The notes beneath the pieces were generated by a model. The model saw nothing but the letters and a program-made list of their open reading frames with translations. It did no database searches and was not told the origin of the DNA. A program made the translations under genes and the position numbers. Below are positions 6,622-12,010 of a stretch of DNA of 12,010 nt, piece by piece. Positions within the stretch are counted from its first letter, which is position 1. Every line of letters begins with the position of its first letter. The DNA is from CAZVXI01 sp964631295 (lineage in GTDB: Bacteria; Planctomycetota; Phycisphaerae; Phycisphaerales; SM1A02). The DNA is taken from the NCBI GenBank assembly GCA_964631295.1, contig CAZVXI010000093.1, forward strand, positions 1 through 12,010. Reading direction: 5' to 3'.

Positions 6622-6693
6622 GGCCCGATGGACCGCGCCTGGCCGATTGAGGCCTTTTCTGATCTCGCCCAGAACAAGGACGAACGTCAACCT

Positions 6694-7920
6694 ATGAAGC
6701 GAACGCTGAATCAGTCCCGTTGTGCTCTCCGCCTCACGACCCTGGTGTCGACTGGCTTCATCAGCGCAGGCATACTGCTCGCTGGCTGTGCCTCGACGAG
6801 CGAATCGACTGCCCGCCAACAAGCCGGCAGCGGAACCGACGTCGATGACATGACGCTCGAACAGACCGCTCAGTTCGCGGAGGACCGGTACATCATCGGG
6901 CCGCGAACGGCCAACGAGTTCGACTACCGAATCGGCTGGCAGCGAACACCAAGTACCGATGCGATCGATCATTTCGAGCTATCCGGTGATTCAGTCTTCG
7001 CGCTCGACGGGCAAAACTTTCTCGCGCGGATGCGCGCGTCCGATGGTGTCCGGCTGTGGCGCGTGCCAATTCTCAAGCCGATTGAAGAGGTGTACGGCAT
7101 CGCCTTCATTCCGGAACGCGACCGCGTGTACGTGACTGCCGGCGGAGTGCTTGTGGAACTTGATGGTTCGACGGGCAACCAGTTGAGCCGTCAGGAACTT
7201 TCCAAGGTCGCTGCAACCGGTCCGACTGAATATGGCAACTTCATTCTGTACGGCGCCCGGAATGGCCAGTTGGTCTGGCACTCGCTCGATGCGCAGTACC
7301 TTTGGAAGTCGTACCAGATGGCGCCGTCCATCGTTGTGAAGCCGGTGGTCGATGATTCCCGGGAATATGTCGTATCCTCCGGCTCCAATGGCAGATTGAT
7401 GGTGTTGCGAGTCAGCAATGCATCGCAGATGTGGAACACCCAGTTGCTCGGTGACGTGGTTGCTGAACCGGCTGCGGTGAACGGCGTTGTGTACGTGAGT
7501 TCACTCGACCAGCACCTGCGCGCATACGACATGGAGACAGGCCGCAAACTCTGGGCGATCCTGACCGCGTCGCCGCTCAGTACTTCGCCAAGCGTCATCG
7601 GTGATCGGGTCTATCAGGAAATCCCGGACGTCGGTCTTGTCTGCATGGAAGCGCTGCCGTTCGATGCCCCCGGTGGTGTGGAGGTCTGGCGCACTGATGG
7701 CACGACCGGGTCTGTCATCACCCAGCGGAACAACGATCTGATCCTCTGGGACGGCGAATCCCGCACGCTGACCATTGTTGATGGCAAACACGGAGCAGTG
7801 ATGAAGTCGATGGAACTGCCGAAGGTCAAGTACTTGTATTCATCCGGTCTTGTTGAAGGCGTGCTTTACGCAGTATCTGACACTGGCGTCGTACAGCGGC
7901 TGATTCCACGCGGCAGTTGA
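6694..7920 (+). CDS. PQQ-like beta-propeller lipoprotein (BamB-like fold)
   Basis: This 408-residue lipoprotein has a basic N-terminus, a hydrophobic segment and a lipobox I-L-L-A-G-C with the lipidated cysteine at residue 32. A Ser/Thr/Gln-rich tether follows. The rest is a chain of PQQ-type propeller blades, each ending in patterns such as D-x-x-T-G-x-x-L-W. Clear examples are A-S-D-G-V-R-L-W, L-D-G-S-T-G-N-Q-L, V-S-N-A-S-Q-M-W and M-E-T-G-R-K-L-W. The fold is that of BamB, the outer-membrane assembly lipoprotein, but no bam or der gene is nearby, so I would not name it bamB; a periplasmic scaffold or binding role is the safe statement. The start at 6694 is chosen because it gives a proper lipoprotein signal; an ATG at 6628 would place 22 polar residues ahead. 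Its stop overlaps the start of the tag gene. Confidence 0.88.
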   Translation: MKRTLNQSRCALRLTTLVSTGFISAGILLAGCASTSESTARQQAGSGTDVDDMTLEQTAQFAEDRYIIGPRTANEFDYRIGWQRTPSTDAIDHFELSGDSVFALDGQNFLARMRASDGVRLWRVPILKPIEEVYGIAFIPERDRVYVTAGGVLVELDGSTGNQLSRQELSKVAATGPTEYGNFILYGARNGQLVWHSLDAQYLWKSYQMAPSIVVKPVVDDSREYVVSSGSNGRLMVLRVSNASQMWNTQLLGDVVAEPAAVNGVVYVSSLDQHLRAYDMETGRKLWAILTASPLSTSPSVIGDRVYQEIPDVGLVCMEALPFDAPGGVEVWRTDGTTGSVITQRNNDLILWDGESRTLTIVDGKHGAVMKSMELPKVKYLYSSGLVEGVLYAVSDTGVVQRLIPRGS

Positions 7921-8558
7921 GCAGGGAACCGACAGGTCATCCAGATGTCCGAACTGGCGATGACGGCGTCGCGCGTTGCTGGTGGTGCGGCAACGATCTC
8001 GAATACGTGCGCTATCACGATGAGGAGTGGGGAAGGCCTGTTGCAGACGATCATCGCCTGTTTGAGAAGATCTGTCTCGAAGGCTTTCAGGCCGGTCTGA
8101 GCTGGCTGACGATTCTTCGCAAACGCGACAACTTCCGTCGCGCATTTGCTGATTTTGACTTCGAGAAGGTCGCCCGGTTCAATCGTCGCAGTGTCGATCG
8201 ACTGCTCAGCGATGCAGGCATCATTCGGCATCGAGGCAAGATTGAAGCGACAATCAACAATGCCAGACGCGCGATCGAACTTGTTGGAGAGCACGATTCA
8301 ATTGCAGCGTACGTGTGGTCCTTCGAGCCGCCAACTGGGTACGCGCCGCGCGATCGGACGCATATTCCCGCAACGACGCAGGTCGCTACCGCACTGAGCA
8401 AAGACCTTCGCGGGCGCGGCTGGCGGTTCGTCGGCCCGACGACGGCCTATGCGTTCATGCAGGCGATGGGACTCGTCAACGATCATCTCGCAGGCTGTGC
8501 TATCCGGACGAACGCCGAGGCCGACCGCCGTGCGTTTCGCGCACCTTGCCCGGCTTGA
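7917..8558 (+). CDS. tag: DNA-3-methyladenine glycosylase I
   Basis: This 213-residue enzyme removes 3-methyladenine from alkylated DNA, the first step of base excision repair, in the cytoplasm. Family features are all visible. The zinc-snap ligands C21 and H34 lie at the N-terminus (the same 13-residue gap as C4 and H17 of the E. coli enzyme), with H190 and C194 in G-L-V-N-D-H-L-A-G-C. The base-binding glutamate is E55 in L-E-G-F-Q-A-G-L-S-W. The F-V-G-P-T-T-A-Y-A-F-M-Q-A segment is also typical. No ATG or GTG is available in frame before C21, so the start is taken as TTG at 7917. That TTG shares four bases (TTGA) with the stop of the lipoprotein gene, suggesting coupled translation; no good Shine-Dalgarno sequence is present. 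This gives about 17 residues more than E. coli Tag at the N-terminus. Confidence 0.94.
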   Translation: MSREPTGHPDVRTGDDGVARCWWCGNDLEYVRYHDEEWGRPVADDHRLFEKICLEGFQAGLSWLTILRKRDNFRRAFADFDFEKVARFNRRSVDRLLSDAGIIRHRGKIEATINNARRAIELVGEHDSIAAYVWSFEPPTGYAPRDRTHIPATTQVATALSKDLRGRGWRFVGPTTAYAFMQAMGLVNDHLAGCAIRTNAEADRRAFRAPCPA

Positions 8559-8580
8559 CACCATCTGTAACAGATATAAG
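8555..8580 (+). promoter_or_regulatory. Candidate promoter for the HNH gene, with short spacer
   Basis: A perfect TTGACA (8555-8560), overlapping the tag stop codon, is followed after 14 bp by TATAAG (8575-8580), a five-of-six -10 match. The two hexamers are good, but the spacer is about 3 bp too short for normal sigma-70 use. The leader to the ATG at 8705 would be close to 120 nt. Confidence 0.4.
8563..8575. promoter_or_regulatory. Operator-like palindrome within the promoter spacer
   Basis: ATCTGT and ACAGAT are perfect 6-bp arms around a single A. The palindrome fills most of the spacer between TTGACA and TATAAG, a classic place for a repressor or activator site. The symmetry is seen directly; the regulator is unknown. 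Confidence 0.45.
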
Positions 8581-8704
8581 ACGTGCTCCAAACGGAACTC
8601 AAACCCAAATCGTGGTCCGAACCGCCGATGCGGGTTACCATTCATTGTGATGGAATACCGCTGGCAGAACCGGGTCGGCGGACATGGAAGACACGGAGGT
8701 TTGA

Positions 8705-9337
8705 ATGTTCGCCGATGCTCCTGCTCTGAATGAGAAAGTTCTCGTTCTCAACCGGTTTTATGCCGCCATCCGGGTGGTCAGCGCTCGGCGTGCATTCGTG
8801 CTGCTCTGCAAGGAGATCGCGGAAGTCATCGCGGTCGAGAACGGCAGCTATCTCAACTACGACTTCAGTTCATGGACCCAACTCGCTGGTCTCCAGCGGC
8901 AGTTTGAGCCGGAAAAGCACGCATGGATTCGGACGCCTCGAATCGAGATCGCCGTGCCGAAGATCATCCGCCTGTTCACCTACGACCGGCTTCCGCGGCA
9001 GGAAGTGAAGCTCACACGCCGGAACATTTACGCGCGTGACGAGAATCTCTGCCAGTTCTGCGGTCAACGGTTCCCGACGCGCGACCTTACGCTTGACCAC
9101 GTCGTCCCACGTGTACAGGGCGGCCGGAATACATGGGATAATCTTGTGTGTGCATGCGTGAAGTGCAATGCGCGAAAGGGTGGACGTACGCCCGACCAGG
9201 CGCACATGAAGCTGATCCGCGACCCGGTAAAGCCAAAGCGCAACCCTCGCATCATGCTTCGCCTCGGTGCAGAGAAGTACGAGTCGTGGAAAGCGTTTCT
9301 CAATGAGGCGTATTGGACAGTCGAACTGCGCGACTGA
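8705..9337 (+). CDS. HNH endonuclease-family protein
   Basis: This 210-residue protein has an N-terminal region of about 105 residues with no known motif (L-N-R-F-Y-A-A-I-R-V near the start), followed by a zinc-type HNH nuclease domain. The visible elements are C116-Q-F-C119-G, the core L-D131-H132-V-V-P-R with a following G-G, N146 in T-W-D-N-L-V, and C151-V-K-C154-N with K-G-G after it. The four cysteines would hold a structural zinc and the D-H...N set the catalytic metal. Proteins of this layout are widespread single genes in planctomycetes and other phyla, and their cellular role is not settled. No methylase, toxin or phage gene is beside it, so restriction or packaging roles are not suggested. 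The start is well supported by GGAGG at 8695-8699, five bases before the ATG. It follows tag by 146 bp and converges on the TPR membrane gene 18 bp downstream. Confidence 0.93.
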   Translation: MFADAPALNEKVLVLNRFYAAIRVVSARRAFVLLCKEIAEVIAVENGSYLNYDFSSWTQLAGLQRQFEPEKHAWIRTPRIEIAVPKIIRLFTYDRLPRQEVKLTRRNIYARDENLCQFCGQRFPTRDLTLDHVVPRVQGGRNTWDNLVCACVKCNARKGGRTPDQAHMKLIRDPVKPKRNPRIMLRLGAEKYESWKAFLNEAYWTVELRD

Positions 9338-9355
9338 TCGCGACCACCAATCGTA

Positions 9356-11578
9356 TCATCCATTGTCGGGTGAACTCGCTTCGCCCTGCGCATCGCGATA
9401 CAACTCGACCTGCTGCAGCATCCGGCTTGCGAACGCCCGGTCGCCGACGTCCTGCGCACGCTCAGCAGATCCGAGCGCTGTTTGGATCGCCTGATCGATC
9501 TCGCCTGATCGAAACCGTACATCGGCCAGCACGCCCAGTGCAGTATGGTTGCCGTTGGTCAAGCGCACAAGTTGCTCCGCTGCAATGCGCGCTTTGGCGA
9601 AGTCGCGGATGCTCTCATCCGGGCATGATGCGTAGAACTTGGCGACAGACGGATACACAAGCACCTGCATCGGCGGCGTCGTTGCCGCCCGGACAGCTGC
9701 TGCAAGGAACTGCTCGGCACTCTCGTATCGGCGCTGTGCTTCGCGAACATTCGCTGCGAGCAGCAGCGCGGGCACATAGTTCTGCTCTTTTTCCACGATG
9801 ATGCGCAGCTGCCCCATCGCTGTCTCAAAGCGCTCAAGCATCACGAGATAGTCAGCGTACTCAAAGCGATACCGCAGCGAGTCGGGCGCGTGTTCGACCG
9901 CGAGCGCATATGCCTGAGTCGATGCGTCTTCGGCATCATCCAGCCGATACAGCCGCGCGAGGTGCACGTGGTAATCTGCCTGCTCGGGCCTCAGTTCAGC
10001 CGCCTTGATCGCATGCGGGATCGCATCCTCCACGCGACCCAACAGCCGAAGCGCATTGGCGAGGTTGTTCTGCGCGCGATCATGGTCCGGTTTGATTCGA
10101 ACCGCGGCCGAAGCATGCTCGCGCGTCTTCTCCGCGTATCGGGCGATGGCATCTGCGTCGCCTCGCTGTACCGCTTCGCCGGCGCGCGTCAGGTAGATCG
10201 CCGCGAGATTGTTCTGCGGCATCCAGCTTGCGCGGTTGTGCGCGATCGTATCGAGCCACAGCGTTTCCTCATCCTCATACATCCGCGTCTGAAGTGATGT
10301 CAATACGCCAAGCACGATCAGCATCACGCCGGCAAGCGCCCAGCGCGCGCGGGGTTGCCTGATCGGAAGCGGCAACCGCAACAGCAGCGTTACGACGATC
10401 GCAATGATGCCGATACTCGCAAGATAGTTGAAGTGGTCCGCCACGAATGAAAAGCGGTGGGGGTACACCAGCGCCACCAGCCCGAGTGCCGGCAGCACTG
10501 TCCCTGCGAAGTACGCCATCGCCAGCGGAATCCCGCGCCTGCCGCGCATGAACTGCCAGACAGCAGCACCGCCGATACCGACCACTGCAAGGACCGTCCA
10601 CCACGACAGCACACTGGCCGATGCGATATCCCAGCGCGGGTAAATGAACACAAGCGGGTGCGGCCAGACCATCTTGCTCACATAGAAAAGCAGCGCATTG
10701 CTCGCGATCAGCACGCGCTGCGGAAGCGAGAACGTCAGTTCATCGACGACATCTGCGCTGCGCGCACCGACAAAGTTCGCCTCGATGCTGCTGGTCATCC
10801 ACGCGAAGAACAGCCCGACCGCGAACATCGGCACCAGCGAGATCACGCGCGGCATCGTGAACCGCCGCCTCATCAGCAGCATCGCCAGGATCAGCGCCGC
10901 AGGCAGCGAACACGTGATCGTTTTGCTCAGCAGCGCACACACAAACACCGCCAGCGACAGCAGATACCACGGCCACGGCCCACCCGGGCGACGCTGCGCA
11001 ACGGGCTGCTCGAGAATCGCATCGAACCGCAGCCACGTCAGTGCGCTGGCAAGATAGAACAGACCCGAAAGCACGTTCTTACGCTCCGTAATCCACGCCA
11101 CCGATTCCACATGCACCGGGTGCAGCGCGAACACCGCGCCGATCAACCACGCTCCGCGCACGCCGAGCTGCCGGAACACCAGCCACACCAGCAGCGCATT
11201 GAAGCCGTGCAGCAGGATGTTGACGAGGTGATAGCCCGAAGCGTCCTCGATACCCCACAGTTTGTGCTCCACCCAGAAGCTCGAAAACACCAGCGGGTAA
11301 TACTGCGGCGTATTCGGGACCGGCACCGGAAGCGCACTGTCCGGCGAATCCACGAACTTCAGTTGCCAGATCGGCCCGAGCCCGTCGGGCGATTGCACCA
11401 GCGCGTTCTCTGTCAGATACGAATCATCATCCCAGATGTACCCCGCGCCAATCGCAGGCAGGTACGCGATGATCGTCATCACCACCAGTGCCGCTCCGCA
11501 CAGCAGCATCCACTGCCACTGGCTCAAGTTGCCCGGTAACTGCGCCGGCAGCGTTGCGTGATACTTCGGTTCGCTCAT
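9356..11578 (-). CDS. TMTC-like GT-C membrane protein with C-terminal TPR repeats
   Basis: The 740 residues split into a membrane half and a tetratricopeptide-repeat half. About nine to eleven hydrophobic helices run from residue 22 to 430. The first loop carries W-D50-D-D-S-Y, the acidic site expected of GT-C glycosyltransferases. The next loops carry Y-Y-P-L-V and the family segment H153-P-V-H-V-E-S-V-A-W-I-T-E-R-K (153-167), followed by W-P-H-P-L-V-F-I-Y-P-R-W at 305-316. TPR-like helix pairs fill about 450-725 (for example Q-N-N-L-A-A-I-Y-L and N-L-A-N-A-L-R-L-L-G). This is the layout of TMTC proteins, which in animals transfer O-mannose; bacterial donor and acceptor are unknown. The start ATG overlaps the stop of the upstream lipoamide dehydrogenase gene (ATGA), so the two are one operon. 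The C-terminus is normal. Confidence 0.9.
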   Translation of the reverse strand: MSEPKYHATLPAQLPGNLSQWQWMLLCGAALVVMTIIAYLPAIGAGYIWDDDSYLTENALVQSPDGLGPIWQLKFVDSPDSALPVPVPNTPQYYPLVFSSFWVEHKLWGIEDASGYHLVNILLHGFNALLVWLVFRQLGVRGAWLIGAVFALHPVHVESVAWITERKNVLSGLFYLASALTWLRFDAILEQPVAQRRPGGPWPWYLLSLAVFVCALLSKTITCSLPAALILAMLLMRRRFTMPRVISLVPMFAVGLFFAWMTSSIEANFVGARSADVVDELTFSLPQRVLIASNALLFYVSKMVWPHPLVFIYPRWDIASASVLSWWTVLAVVGIGGAAVWQFMRGRRGIPLAMAYFAGTVLPALGLVALVYPHRFSFVADHFNYLASIGIIAIVVTLLLRLPLPIRQPRARWALAGVMLIVLGVLTSLQTRMYEDEETLWLDTIAHNRASWMPQNNLAAIYLTRAGEAVQRGDADAIARYAEKTREHASAAVRIKPDHDRAQNNLANALRLLGRVEDAIPHAIKAAELRPEQADYHVHLARLYRLDDAEDASTQAYALAVEHAPDSLRYRFEYADYLVMLERFETAMGQLRIIVEKEQNYVPALLLAANVREAQRRYESAEQFLAAAVRAATTPPMQVLVYPSVAKFYASCPDESIRDFAKARIAAEQLVRLTNGNHTALGVLADVRFRSGEIDQAIQTALGSAERAQDVGDRAFASRMLQQVELYRDAQGEASSPDNG

Positions 11579-12010
11579 GAGTCTCGCTCCGCGATGATCG
11601 CAGAGTCGCGCACGGATTCACACAACGATGGGTGCGGGTGCATCGTTTCCGCGAGATCTTCTGCTGTCGCGCCCATTTCGATGGCCAGAGCCGCTTCGCC
11701 CACAAGGTCCACCGCGCTCGGCCCGACGAAGCCCGCGCCCAGGATCATCCCCGTGTCCGGCTCGCAAATGAGCTTGGTCATGCCGTCCGCCTCGTTCATG
11801 CCAACAGCCCTGCCCGATGCGCCCCAGCGGAACTTTGCAATCGTCACATCCGGCCGCTCTTCCTTTGATTGCTGTTCTGTCATGCCGCACCATGCGAGCT
11901 GCGGGTTCGTGTATACCGTATGGCAGACGGCCCGCACATCCAGCGCGCTGTTCCACCCCGCAATGACTTCCGCCGCGATGCGCCCGTGATGGATCGCTGC
12001 GTTCGCGAGC
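11575..12010 (-). CDS. lpdA: Dihydrolipoyl dehydrogenase, C-terminal part (cut by window edge)
   Basis: This is the C-terminal 145 or so residues of the E3 flavoprotein that reoxidises lipoamide in the pyruvate and 2-oxoglutarate dehydrogenase and glycine-cleavage complexes, passing electrons to NAD+. The visible part runs from the end of the FAD domain (L-A-N-A-A-I-H-H-G-R-I-A-A-E-V-I-A-G) into the dimerisation domain (V-Y-T-N-P-Q-L-A-W-C-G-M-T-E). It includes the active-site motif H-P-H-P-S-L-C-E, where the second His and the Glu form the catalytic pair of the partner subunit. The frame is open to the right edge, so the redox disulfide and nucleotide sites are outside. A GTG at 11935-11937 in frame is internal, not a start. 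The stop shares ATGA with the next gene. Other disulfide reductases of the family are less likely given the motif. Confidence 0.93.
   Translation of the reverse strand, partial: LANAAIHHGRIAAEVIAGWNSALDVRAVCHTVYTNPQLAWCGMTEQQSKEERPDVTIAKFRWGASGRAVGMNEADGMTKLICEPDTGMILGAGFVGPSAVDLVGEAALAIEMGATAEDLAETMHPHPSLCESVRDSAIIAERDS

Noticed and set aside
10457..11539. A 360-codon Arg/His/Gln-rich open frame on the plus strand
   Set aside because: It is antisense to the membrane half of the TMTC-like gene. Its extreme basic composition is what reverse translation of hydrophobic GC-rich codons gives.

Overview
The window looks like chromosomal DNA of a planctomycete, most likely from the Phycisphaerae side of the phylum. 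It is fairly GC-rich. It carries a DUF1570 metallopeptidase-like secreted protein, a two-helix membrane protein ending in a C-x2-C...C-x2-C zinc ribbon (a typical planctomycete family), a Cys-rich W-D-x-x-C protein, and a TMTC-like GT-C/TPR membrane protein. The placement is inferred from these families; no rRNA or other marker confirms it. No tRNA, rRNA, IS element, prophage or CRISPR array was seen.

Layout, left to right. A coiled-coil protein, probably entering from outside the window (to 988, +), converges on a secreted DUF1570 protein (996-2078, -). A 225-bp divergent spacer separates that gene from a solitary nuoB (2304-2873, +). The spacer holds a good promoter candidate, an 18-bp palindrome just at the predicted start of transcription, and short GTCAGAC repeats. 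A roughly 0.9-kb gene-poor stretch follows (2874-3765). It contains hairpins, three copies of a TGTTGCACA motif and a degenerate 21-bp tandem repeat. Next come a small Cys-rich ORF with a strong Shine-Dalgarno sequence but no normal start codon (3766-4107, +) and the zinc-ribbon membrane protein (4128-4997, +).

The second half is dense. A phosphomannomutase/phosphoglucomutase (5026-6429, -) is divergent from a PQQ-type beta-propeller lipoprotein (6694-7920, +). The lipoprotein gene overlaps a 3-methyladenine DNA glycosylase I gene (7917-8558, +) by four bases. An HNH endonuclease-family gene follows (8705-9337, +) with its own promoter/operator-like element. On the minus strand, a dihydrolipoyl dehydrogenase (cut by the right edge) overlaps a TPR membrane protein (9356-11578) by ATGA, so the two form an operon.

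Most genes are ordinary housekeeping or envelope functions, and no defence island or biosynthetic cluster is visible. The parts least explained by known genes are the 2.9-4.1 kb region and the small operator-like palindromes ahead of nuoB and the HNH gene.
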